Source: Palsa-360 sp963710315 (GTDB lineage: Bacteria; Acidobacteriota; Terriglobia; Acidiferrales; UBA7541). From it: a stretch of DNA of 64,000 nucleotides. Where the stretch lies: the NCBI GenBank assembly GCA_963710315.1, contig CAVPZW010000007.1:434001-498000 (forward strand). The letters are read 5' to 3'. The stretch's first letter is position 1; every line of letters starts with the position of its first letter. Positions 17,926-25,585 of the stretch are shown here, piece after piece. The position numbers and the translations under genes were made by a program. A model generated the notes under the pieces. It saw nothing but the letters and a program-made list of their open reading frames with translations. It searched no databases and had not been told where the DNA came from.

Positions 17926-19664
17926 TCATTGCCCCGAAAAATTCCGCAAGGATTGAATCAGCGAAAGCGCCTTGCGCACGTTCTGCGATTCGTCGCTGTA
18001 CAGCGGCATTGAGGAAAGATCGAAGAAGCCGTCCGCCGCCAGCACACCCAATTTGCGTTTCGTTTCGGTGGGAAGTTTGTCGCAGGAATAGATGACGACG
18101 AGGCCTGCGGATTCGAACGCAGCGTACTGGCTCTCCAAATCGGAACGGAAAGAGTGTCGCCACTCAGCAGCAGAACTTCGAAATGATCGTCGAACAACGC
18201 GCGTTCCAGCCGCGTGGCCAGCGCCGGATTGTCCTCCACGAGGATCAAGCCCGGGATAGTGTCCGTGGCGCTTGTAGCGCTCCGCAGCGGCCACTGGCGA
18301 CATGTTCCTGCGCGGAGCGTCTCGACGGTCTGGTCGGCCAGGTCCGCGCGAATCATTCCCGCGCCCAGCGTGGCGTTCGAAATCGGATCGATCAGGATGA
18401 AGCTGCCGGTGATGCGGTTCGCGTGTACGGATCGAAGAACAGCGGGCTGACGGTTTCGAATTCCACGTAGGCGATGTCGTTCATCTGCAAGCTGTTCGGC
18501 GGTCTCCTGCTCCAGCGTGTTGACGTTGACGCGGTAGCGAATCTTGAGCGCCTTGGCGCGCACCGTGCGCGACGGTGTGCTTGAGCAGGTAGCTTCGTCC
18601 CCGGCTCGGCCGGCTCCGCGTTGAACCACACCACCATGGCCTCGAAATGGCGCGACACGCGCGGCGGATGCGCGGGCGACACCAGCATGTCGCCGCGGCT
18701 CAAATCGATTTCATCTTCCAGCGTCAGCGTCACCGACATGGGCGGAAACGCTTCCGGCGCGTCGCCATCGAACGTGGCGATCGATCGCACGCGGCTCTTG
18801 CGCCCGGACGGAAGCGACACGCACCGGATCGCCCGGCCGAATCACGTCCGCTGGCCACTTGCCCCGCGAATCCGCGAAAATTCGGCGTCCGGCCGGATCA
18901 CATACTGCACCGGGAAACGCACCGGCGTCGGAATGCGTTTCCACGCGCAGCGGCACGGTTTCCAGATGCTCCAGCAGCGTCGGCCCTGGTACCAGGGCAT
19001 ATGCGCGCATGCGGTTCACCACGTTGTCGCCCTCGAGCGCGCTGATCGGGATGCTGACCACGTGCGGCACGGCCAGTTGCTTCGCCAGCGCGTCAAAATC
19101 TTTTTGCAGCTCGCAGAAAAACGTCTTCGCGGTATTCCACCAAGTCCATCTTGTTGATCGCCACCAGCGACATTGGGAATTCCGAGCAGCGAAGCGATAT
19201 AGGCGTGCCGCCGCGTCTGCGCCAGCACGCCCTTGGTGGCGTCGATCAGGATCACCGCCAGGTCCGCGGTGGAGGCGCCGGTGGCCATGTTGCGCGTGTA
19301 CTGCTCGTGGCCCGGCGTATCGGCGATGATGAATTTGCGGCGCGGCGTCTCGAAGTAGCGGTAGGCGACATCGATGGTGATGCCCTGCTCGCGCTCGGCG
19401 CGCAGGCCGTCGGTGAGCAGCGAAAAATCCACCGCGCCCGTCGGAGCGATTGATGCGGCTCTTTCTTACGGCGGCCAGCTGATCTTCGTAAACGGATTTG
19501 GAATCGTGCAGCAGCCGCCCGATGAGCGTGGATTTGCCGTCGTCCACGCTGCCGGCCGTGGTGAAGCGCAGCAGTGTCCTTCTCCGAGATGTTCGCTCCA
19601 GGAAGGACTCGAACACGTCCTTCGTTGCCGTTTCGGCATTCGGTCTCGTCGGCGCAGCGCTCAT
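17926..19664 (-). CDS. cysN: Sulfate adenylyltransferase large subunit with degenerate APS-kinase tail (frame-disrupted)
   Basis: GTPase subunit that drives ATP + sulfate to APS with CysD. Across several frames the protein reads continuously: GSVDDGKSTLIGRLLHD (G1), DTPGHEQYTRNMATGAS (G3), a NKMD-type G4, elongation-factor-like beta-barrels and NRITGSFILIDP. A C-terminal CysC-like domain follows (GLILVEDNPALATRLERALF, FESAGLVVIYSCD) in which the Walker A loop GLSGSGKST of real APS kinases is absent. At least eight single-base shifts break the frame, mostly apparent insertions. Start ATG overlaps the cysD stop (TAATG). Intact function in the organism is likely if these are sequence errors. Confidence 0.85.
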
Positions 19665-20619
19665 TAGAAGTAGCCCTCGCGCTTCTTGATCTCCATCGAG
19701 CCTTCTTCGTCGTGGTCGATGACGCGGTTTTCGCGCTCCGAGCGCCGGAACGAAATCATCTCCTCGATAATTTTCGGCACCGTGTCCGCCGTCGGAGCGG
19801 ATCGCGCCGGTGCACGGCACGCATCCCAGCGACCGCATGCGGCACACCATGCGTCTGCGTCTTTTCGCCGGGCAGCAATTCCTTACTTGTCGTAGATCAC
19901 CACGATCGAGCCGCCGCGAATCACCACGTCGTGCTCCTTCGCGAAATACAGCGGCACGATGGGAATATTTTCCAGGTGGATGTAGAGCCAGATGTCCGCT
20001 TCGGTCCAGTTCGAGAGCGGAAACACGCGGATGCTTTCGCCTTTGTTGATGCGCGAATTGAAAATGTTCCACAATTCCGGGCCGCTGGTTCTTCGGGTCC
20101 CACTGCCCGAAGCGAATCGCGGAAGGAATAGACGCGTTCCTTGGCGCGCGATTTTTCCTCGTCGCGCCGCGCGCCGCCAAACGCCGCGGTAAAATCGCCT
20201 TCGGCCAGCGCGTCCAGCAGCGATTTCGTTTTCAGCAGGCCGCAGCATTTCTGCGTGCCCAGCGCGAACGGGTTCGCGCCCGCGTCCAGCGCTTCCTGAT
20301 TCTTGTGCACGATCAGCTCCGCGCCGATCTCCCGCGTGTAGCGGTCGCGAAACTCGATCATTTCCGGAAATTTGTAGCTGGTATCGATGTGCAGCAGAGG
20401 AAACGGAATTTTCCCGGGATAGAAAGCCTTCTGCGCCAGCCGCAGCATCACCGAAGAATCTTTTCCGATGGAATACAGCATCACCGGCCGCGCAAACTCC
20501 GCCACCGCCTCGCGCAGGATGTGAATGCTCTCCGCCTCCAGCACCCTGAGGTAATTGATCTTCTGAGGCGTCAGGAGCGCTGCGCGCTCGGCGCCGCTAT
20601 TCGTCGTGGAAGTCTTCAC
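19664..20619 (-). CDS. cysD: Sulfate adenylyltransferase small subunit (frame-disrupted)
   Basis: N-type ATP-pyrophosphatase catalysing APS formation with CysN. The intact first 170 residues show YSIGKDSSVMLRLAQKAF (PP-loop), FPLLHIDTSYKFPEM and FGGARRDEEKSRAKER. The reading then jumps between frames near 20100 (RFGQWDPKNQRP, then ELWNIFNSRI) and again near 19885-19790 before the conserved end DHDEEGSMEIKKREGYF. At least four single-base shifts, all consistent with miscalled bases. Promoter, leader and terminator lie upstream at 20705-20905. Confidence 0.88.
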
Positions 20620-20701
20620 AGCTTCCTTGCGATGTCATCAGCTCATCGATGATCGATTTCCGCTAGCTGCTTCGAACATTTCGGTGTCTCAAGCCGCTAC
20701 T

Positions 20702-20740
20702 AAACAAAAAACCCACCGGCCAGGTCTTCCTGCGGTGGGT
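20702..20740 (-). terminator. Intrinsic terminator in the cysD leader
   Basis: On the minus strand ACCCACCG, CAGG, loop AAGA, CCTG, a GC bulge, CGGTGGGT, then TTTTTTG. It sits about 85 bases before the cysD start, so it can only act as a leader attenuator. Confidence 0.85.
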
Positions 20741-20867
20741 AGCAGCACTCAACTTCCCGTAACCCTCTTTTACTTCAATACCTTACCCACCCCGCGGAAG
20801 CTCTCGTTTGGGCGGACACGACAACAACAGCAAGCCGAACACTTTGCAAGATGGGGTGGATATTCTC
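20741..20867 (-). promoter_or_regulatory. Candidate attenuator/riboswitch leader of cysD-cysN
   Basis: The minus-strand leader contains three competing pairings. CCACCCC (20853-20859) can pair with GGGGTGG (20787-20793). The overlapping GGTGGGTA (20784-20791) can instead pair with TACCCACC (20734-20741), which is the 5' arm of the terminator. This is the classic anti-antiterminator, antiterminator, terminator layout. The enclosed part (about 20794-20852) has its own small hairpin TCGT...ACGA. I do not recognise a known riboswitch class. Confidence 0.6.
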
Positions 20868-20876
20868 ACATTGCTC

Positions 20877-20905
20877 AGATTACCCGAATCATTTGCCTCT
20901 CGCAA
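20877..20905 (-). promoter_or_regulatory. Sigma70-type promoter for cysD-cysN
   Basis: Minus strand TTGCGA (20905-20900), a 17-base spacer and TAATCT (20882-20877). Transcription would start near 20868, giving a leader of about 250 bases that includes the terminator. Confidence 0.55.
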
Positions 20906-20931
20906 GGCGAAAGCTATTCGGCAAAAACGCC

Positions 20932-20960
20932 TTGACATGCCGGTGCGCAAATCCTATACT
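20932..20960 (+). promoter_or_regulatory. Sigma70-type promoter for the SAM-II / thrC-like operon
   Basis: TTGACA at 20932-20937, exactly 17 bases, TATACT at 20955-20960. The start site near 20967 is just before the riboswitch. It is back-to-back with the cysD promoter, the two -35 boxes being 26 bases apart. Confidence 0.85.
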
Positions 20961-20970
20961 TCCTTCGCTG

Positions 20971-21022
20971 GACACGTGGCGATTTAAGGCAACTTGCTCC
21001 ACGTAAAAAACTGCTAAAGAGT
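20971..21022 (+). promoter_or_regulatory. SAM-II-type riboswitch
   Basis: Stem P1 ACGTGG (20974-20979) pairs with CCACGT (20999-21004). The loop carries GATTTAA and CTTGC, and P1 is followed by AAAAAACTGCTAAAG, reproducing the SAM-II consensus (GAUUUAA loop, purine-rich linker, GCUAAA pseudoknot strand). SAM-II binds S-adenosylmethionine and turns off methionine and related genes. A terminator lies downstream, so SAM would favour termination. The related SAM-V class shares this core and cannot be fully excluded. Confidence 0.8.
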
Positions 21023-21051
21023 CGGACGAGCACTCAATCGAGTTTTTTGAG

Positions 21052-21086
21052 CCCTCCCCCTCTTTGGCGTGGAGGGTTTTTTATTT
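21052..21086 (+). terminator. Intrinsic terminator after the riboswitch
   Basis: CCCTCC (21052-21057) pairs with GGAGGG (21071-21076), followed by TTTTTTATTTT. A smaller ACTC-AATC-GAGT hairpin with its own T-run precedes it at 21031-21048. The gene starts 110 bases later, so the terminator controls read-through. Confidence 0.75.
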
Positions 21087-21196
21087 TAGACCCCCTCTCG
21101 CGCCGCCCAACCCGCAGCAGTTCACCCAGCCATTTGCACGTATACGATTAGCCCGTTGCGCATCCGTTTAATGCGGGCCGAAAGCAGGAAGCCAAT

Positions 21197-22453
21197 ATGG
21201 CCGAACATTATCAGCTTAAGTGCCGTGAATGCGGCAAGTTATGGGGCAATCAGGCGCGCTCGTTCTGCGACGAGTGCCTTTCGCCGCTCGAAGTGGTCTA
21301 CGATCTGGAAGCCATTCGTCCTCATTTTTACCCGCAAGAATATCGAAGCCGGACCCTACAACTTGTGGCGCTACAGCGCACTGCTTCCCCTCCCCGAAGG
21401 CTATCAAGGCACGCTCCCGGCAGGGCTTTACGCCGCTGGTGCAGGCGCGCCGCCTGGGCAAGCAGCTTGGCAGCCAGCCAATCTCTATGTGAAGAATGAC
21501 GCCGTCTGCTTCCCCACCCTTTCCTTCAAGGATCGCGTGGTGGCCACGGCGCTTGGCCGCGGCGCGCCGTTTCGGATTCCAGATGGTGAGCTGCTCTTCG
21601 ACGGGCAATCTGGCCAACGCCGTGGCCGCGCAGGCCGCGCGCGAAGGCTTCGACGCGTGGATTTTTATTCCCGCCGACCTCGAGCCCGCGAAAATTACCG
21701 GCACGCAGGTCTTCGGCGCGAAGCTGGTGCGGATCGCGGGCAACTACGATCAAGTGAACCGGCTGTGCTCGCAGATCGCGGAAAAATTCCACTGGGGATT
21801 CGTGAACGTGAATCTGCGGCCCTACTACGCCGAAGGCTCGAAGACCGTGGGCTACGAAATCGCCGAGCAGCTTGGCTGGCGCTTGCCGGACAACATCGTG
21901 GTGCCCATGGCCGGAGGCTCGCTGATCACGAAGATCCGCAAGTCGTTTAACGAACTGATCGCGCTGGGACTGGTCGAGGAAAAGAAAGTGAAATTTTTCG
22001 GCGCGCAGGCGACCGGATGCTCTCCGATTTCGGACGCCGTCAAGCGCAAGCTCGATCAATTTGAGCCGCAAAAGCCGGCGACCATTGCGCGGTCGCTCGC
22101 CATCGGAAATCCGGCGGACGGCTATCTACGCCTCGCGCGCGATTCGCGACAGCGGCGGCTGGGCGGAGGACGTTTCCGATCCGGAAATCGTCAAAGGCAT
22201 TCAGCTGCTCGCCGAAACCGAAGGAATTTTCACGGAGACGGCCGGCGGCGTGACCACCGGCGTCACCAGAAACTGATCGAGCAGGGATACATCAATCCCA
22301 GCGAGACCACCGTGGTCTGCATCACCGGCAACGGCCTCAAGACAATTGACGCCGTCTCGCAGGAATACACGCTCACTCCGGCCATCGCGCCGCGCCTGGC
22401 GGTGTTTGAATCGTTTCATCAACGACCGCATGGTGGCGGTGGCGGGAAATTAG
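21197..22453 (+). CDS. Threonine-synthase-like PLP enzyme under SAM control (frame-disrupted)
   Basis: Restoring seven single-base indels (five insertions, two deletions) gives about 417 residues of a zinc-ribbon ThrC-type protein: CRECGKLWG...CDECLSPL at residues 9-29, the PLP lysine segment TLSFKDRVVATAL, SCSSTGNLANAVAAQAA, VPMAGGSLITKI, and AIGNPADG near the end. This is the archaeal/Bacillus-type ThrC group, different from the copy at 7795. It follows a SAM-II-type riboswitch and precedes a sulfur carrier and APS reductase, so a role in homocysteine or cysteine formation is plausible (inference); ordinary threonine synthase is the default family call. Confidence 0.8.
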
Positions 22454-22457
22454 TTTT

Positions 22458-22555
22458 GTGGGTCGGGCTTCAGCCGAAATGCCGTAAGTGGGTTTGAACC
22501 TTGATGTCAGGGCTAAAGCCCGCCTGAAGAATGTCGGGCTAAAGCTCCGACCCAC
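22458..22555. repeat. REP-like inverted pair (GTGGGTCGGGC variant)
   Basis: GTGGGTCGGGCTTCAGCC at the left and GTCGGGCTAAAGCTCCGACC at the right, with an extra GGGCTAAAGCCCGCC unit between. It lies between the thrC-like gene and the carrier gene. Confidence 0.75.
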
Positions 22556-22601
22556 AAGCTGAAGATACGTCATGACTTGGAGGCAGGAAAACTAAATCGA
22601 G

Positions 22602-22899
22602 ATGAAAATTACAGTCGAAATTCCCACAGCACTGCGGCGGTTCACGGACGGCGTGCAAACGATCGAATGCAGTTCGGCGACACTGCCCGAATTGCTGGGC
22701 GAAATCGAGCGGCGGTTTCCCGGCCATCGCCAAGCATTTGCGCGACGATTCAGGGCAGGTCCGGCGCTTCGTAAACATCTACGTCAACGAGGAAGACATC
22801 CGCTTCCTCGGCGGCAACGACTACAAGTTTCGCGAGGGAGATCGCGTGCTGGTGGTTCCCTCGATTGCGGGCGGAGCGCCTGCAAATGCTTGCGGATGA
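22602..22899 (+). CDS. ThiS/MoaD-family sulfur carrier protein (one frameshift)
   Basis: After removing one extra C near 22724 the product is 98 residues: MKITVEIPTALRRFTDG, a ubiquitin-like beta-grasp core with LGEIERRFPGIAKHL, VNIYVNEEDIRFL and GDRVLVVPSIAGG. The Gly-Gly normally forms the thiocarboxylate C-terminus; here seven residues (APANACG) follow before the stop. CysO, QbsE and HcyS relatives with residues after GG are trimmed by a JAMM protease; none is seen nearby. It follows the thrC-like gene, as in CysO/CysM-type clusters. Whether the tail is real depends on sequence accuracy. Confidence 0.8.
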
Positions 22900-22954
22900 A
22901 GGCAGATGCGGCTGCGGCGAGTGCAGCCGAGCGCATCCGGCTGGGAACTTTGGC

Positions 22955-22983
22955 TTGACAAATCCGGCGGCTGATTTAACTCT
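22955..22983 (+). promoter_or_regulatory. Possible promoter upstream of cysH
   Basis: TTGACA at 22955-22960 followed after 16-17 bases by a weak -10 (TAACTC / AACTCT) near 22977-22983. It would give a leader of about 280 bases ahead of cysH. Confidence 0.4.
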
Positions 22984-22989
22984 GGAATG

Positions 22990-23123
22990 GCAATGATGAC
23001 ATCAATTCCCAAGGGAATTACGATTACCACGCGCACGCCCAAGTGTACACGGGGCGGCGCGGACCCCCTTGGGAGCCAAGGATATGCAAGCGTAGTAAGA
23101 CATCCTTCAAGCTCTTAGATGCG
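22990..23123 (+). promoter_or_regulatory. Structured leader upstream of cysH, class unknown
   Basis: CCTTGG-GAG-CCAAGG forms a hairpin around 23077-23091. An overlapping alternative, AAGGAT (23087-23092) with ATCCTT (23102-23107), is mutually exclusive with it. A short open frame from ATG 22994 ends with TAG immediately before the terminator. I do not recognise a riboswitch class. Confidence 0.4.
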
Positions 23124-23158
23124 GCCCGCGAAGCCAAAAGCTCGCGGGCGTTTTTGTT
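23124..23158 (+). terminator. Intrinsic terminator in the cysH leader
   Basis: GCCCGCGAAGC (23124-23134), loop CAAAA, GCTCGCGGGC (23140-23149) with one bulged A, then GTTTTTGTTT. It lies about 110 bases before cysH and could also end the upstream transcript. Confidence 0.8.
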
Positions 23159-23174
23159 TATGGGGAGATTTTTT

Positions 23175-23253
23175 AGTAGGACAGGCTTCAGCCTGTCTGC
23201 TTTGCGTGCGGCGTTGACAGAAATCAAGACCAGACAGGCTGAAGCCGTCCACT
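23175..23253. repeat. REP-like inverted pair (GGCTTCAGCC family)
   Basis: AGTAGGACAGGCTTCAGCCT and mirror AGGCTGAAGCCGTCCACT; the right arm has lost one or two bases. Its inner spacer resembles that of the copy at 52090-52174 (GACAGAAATCAAGACCAGAC). Confidence 0.8.
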
Positions 23254-23266
23254 GTTGAAGCAAACC

Positions 23267-23965
23267 ATGAGCGCAGCGGCGCAGGGGAAAATCGAAGCAG
23301 TGCAGGCCGCAGCGGAACGCTGGAGCGCCGAGGAAATGGTGCGCTGGGGCCTGGCGGAGTTTCATCCGCACGCGGCCATCGCGTCGAGCTTTGGCGCGGA
23401 GGACGTCGCGCTGATCGATATCGCCGCGCGCGTGCGCCCGGACATTCGCGTGTTCACGCTGGACACCGATTTTCTGTTCGCGGAAACCTACGAGTTGATC
23501 GACAAGATCGAGAAGAAATACGGCATTCGCGTCGAGCGCGTGAAATCGCTGCTGACGCCGGAAAAGCAGGCTCGAGCAGTTCGGGCCGAAACTTTGGACC
23601 ATCGATCCGAACAAGTGCTGCGAGCTGCGCAAAGTCGAGCCGCTCAAGGCCAAGCTCGCGGAGCTTGACCGCCTGGGCGACGGGCATTCGCCGCGATCAG
23701 GCGGCCACGCGCGCCAACGCCAAAAAATCGAGTGGGACGAAAAGTTTGGCCTGGTGAAATGAATCCGCTGGCGGACTGGACTTGGGACAACGTGTGGGAA
23801 TACATTCGCGATCACAACGTGCCCTACAACCCGCTGCACGAACAGAATTATCCGAGCATCGGCTGCATGTACTGCACGCGCCAGGTGCAGCCCGGAGAAG
23901 ATCCGCGCGCGGGGCGCTGGTCGGGCTTCGCGAAAAAGGAGTGCGGCCTGCACGCGCCGGAGTAG
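23267..23965 (+). CDS. cysH: Assimilatory APS reductase (frame-disrupted)
   Basis: Reduces adenylylsulfate to sulfite. With four single-base indels restored (two insertions, two deletions, net zero) the product is about 232 residues: SSFGAEDVALIDIAA (PP-loop variant), FTLDTDFLFAETYEL, DPNKCCELRKVEPL and IGCMYCTRQVQPGEDPRAGRW. The CC plus CxxC cysteines bind a 4Fe-4S cluster and mark the APS-using form rather than the PAPS-only E. coli form. That agrees with the kinase-dead CysC tail in this locus. ATG at 23267; a leader with terminator is upstream. Confidence 0.87.
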
Positions 23966-23970
23966 CACTC

Positions 23971-24044
23971 AGTAGCACAGGCTTCAGCCTGTGGGGGTTG
24001 GGCCTTGCAAGGACTAAATTCCACAGGCTGAAGCCTGTGCTACT
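23971..24044. repeat. REP-like inverted pair (GGCTTCAGCC family)
   Basis: AGTAGCACAGGCTTCAGCCT and its mirror ending GCCTGTGCTACT, six bases after the cysH stop. The spacer has the recurrent GGGCCTTGCAAGGACTAA word. Confidence 0.85.
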
Positions 24045-24097
24045 GAAAGGCGCACCGTTCTTTGGAAATCGAGCGAGAATTGGAGTCAGGAATAGCA

Positions 24098-24676
24098 ATG
24101 AGCTTGTTTCCCATGTTCGTAAAACTCGAATGGCCGACCGGTGCCTGGTGGTCGGCGCCGGAACCGTGGGCGAGGGCGAAGATCGAGAGCCTGCTGGCGG
24201 CGGGCGCCTCCGTGCACGTGGTCGCGCCGCAGGCCACGCCGCGCGTGCGCGAATGGGCGCGCGAAGGCCGCATCGAATGGGAGCGCGCGCGAATACGAGC
24301 CGGCGGATTTTGCCGGTGCGTTTCTGGTGATCGCCGCGACGGGATCGCCCGCGCTGCACGATGAAATTTACGCCGAAGCGCAAAAGCCGGGGCGTGCTCT
24401 GCAACGCCGTGGACGAGCCGGAGCGCTGCGACTTTTACTTCCCTGCCGTGGTGCGGCGCGGCGAATTGCAGATCGCGATTTCCACCGGCGGATTGAGCCC
24501 CGCGCTCGCGCAGCGTCTGCGGAAAGAACTGGAACAGCAATTCGGTCCGGAGTGGGAAGAGTGGGTCGCGCAGACTCGGCCGCACGCGCGATGAATTGAA
24601 AAGCATTCCCATGCCGCCGGAGCAGCGCAAGCGCTTGCTGCACCAGTACGCGAGCCTGGACCCGAAGCCGCAGTAA
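24098..24676 (+). CDS. Precorrin-2 dehydrogenase / siroheme synthase N-domain (frame-disrupted)
   Basis: NAD-dependent oxidation of precorrin-2 to sirohydrochlorin, for siroheme used by sulfite reductase. Six apparent one-base insertions break it; restored, the product is about 190 residues with the Rossmann motif LVVGAGTVGEGKIESLL, ASVHVVAP, FLVIAATGSPALHDEI, LCNAVDEPERCDFYFPAVV and ISTGGLSPALAQRLR, all CysG N-domain/MET8 hallmarks. It sits between cysH and a uroporphyrinogen-III methyltransferase, which completes the siroheme precursor pathway. Confidence 0.85.
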
Positions 24677-24677
24677 A

Positions 24678-24753
24678 GTAGCGCGGGCTTGAGCCTGCGG
24701 GTTTTAGTCCTCGCAAGGGCTAACCCCGCAGTCCCTGCGGCGGACCGCGCTAC
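24678..24753. repeat. REP-like inverted pair (decayed right arm)
   Basis: GTAGCGCGGGCTTGAGCCTG at the left; the right arm is altered (CCGCAGTCCCTGCGGCGGAC then CGCGCTAC), so only the outer stem is still complementary. Confidence 0.7.
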
Positions 24754-24774
24754 AACAAATTGGAGCACTGCGAA

Positions 24775-25520
24775 ATGGCTGGAAAAGTTTATCTCGTAGG
24801 AGCCGGGCCGGGCGATCCGGAATTGCTGACGCGCAAAGCGTGGCGCGTGCTGCAATCCGCTGACGTCGTGCTGCACGACGATCTTGTGCCGCAGGAAATT
24901 TTGCGCATTCTTCCTGTTACGGCGCAGATCGTGAACGTCGGAAAACGCTGCGGCGACAAAAGAATTTCGCAGGCCGAGATCAACGAGCTGATGGTAGAAC
25001 TCTGCGCGCGAAGGAAAAGTTGTCGCGCGGCTCAAGAGCGGCGACCCGTTGCTTTTTGGGCGCGCGGGCGAGGAAATGGAAGCGTTGCGCGCGGCTGGCA
25101 TCGACTTCGAGGTGATTCCGGGAGTGACCGCGGCGCTGGGCGCGGCGGCTTCGGCGCAAATTTCTCTGACCGACCGGCGGCACGCTTCGCGCGTGGTGTT
25201 CGTCACGGCGCACCGCGAAGGCGGCACCGGCCTGGGCAACGAGCGGCACGTGGCGGCGGACACCACCTACGTGATCTACATGCCGGGCAACCGTTACGCC
25301 GAGCTTGCAGCGGAATTGCAGGCGGCGGGAATTGGCGCGGAAATTCCCTGCGCCGTGATTTCGCGCGCGACCACCAAGGACGAAACGATTTATCTCACCA
25401 CAGTCGGCCAGTTGCCGGAGTGCCCGCCGCAGGCCTCGCCGTCGCTGCTGGTTGTCGGGCATGGTTGCGGGTGCCGCTGCGCAAGCGGTGGACACGCGCG
25501 AGCGATACGATTTCGAATAA
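24775..25520 (+). CDS. cobA: Uroporphyrinogen-III C-methyltransferase (frame-disrupted)
   Basis: SAM-dependent methyltransferase making precorrin-2. Two apparent insertions (near 25010 and 25458) break it; restored length about 247. Seen: VYLVGAGPGDPELLTRKA near the start, DVVLHDDLV, VARLKSGDPLLFGRAGEE, FEVIPGVTAALGAAA, and VIYMPG. This is the SUMT fold without a CysG N-domain, which is encoded by the preceding gene. TGGAG lies ahead of the ATG at 24775. The cobA/sumT symbol is by family. Confidence 0.88.
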
Positions 25521-25585
25521 TTTGAAACAGGAAGTTTTGCAGCTTGCTTTGCAACATCCATATCATGATCTCCACGGGAGGGGCA

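Noticed and set aside
18200..18303. GGQSGAG in one frame of the CysC-like tail, resembling a Walker A loop
   Set aside because: The flanking conserved CysC-like helix (ATRLERALFDDHFEV) continues in a different frame that reads ILVEDNPALA, and the GGQSGAG frame lacks the Lys-Ser/Thr.
20620..21196. SAM-I riboswitch for the cysD side
   Set aside because: The minus-strand leader lacks the SAM-I core words and kink-turn; only the competing terminator helices are visible.
21197..22453. Programmed frameshifting in the thrC-like gene
   Set aside because: Seven shifts in both directions, without slippery-site and pseudoknot patterns, and the same happens in unrelated neighbours; sequence error is simpler.
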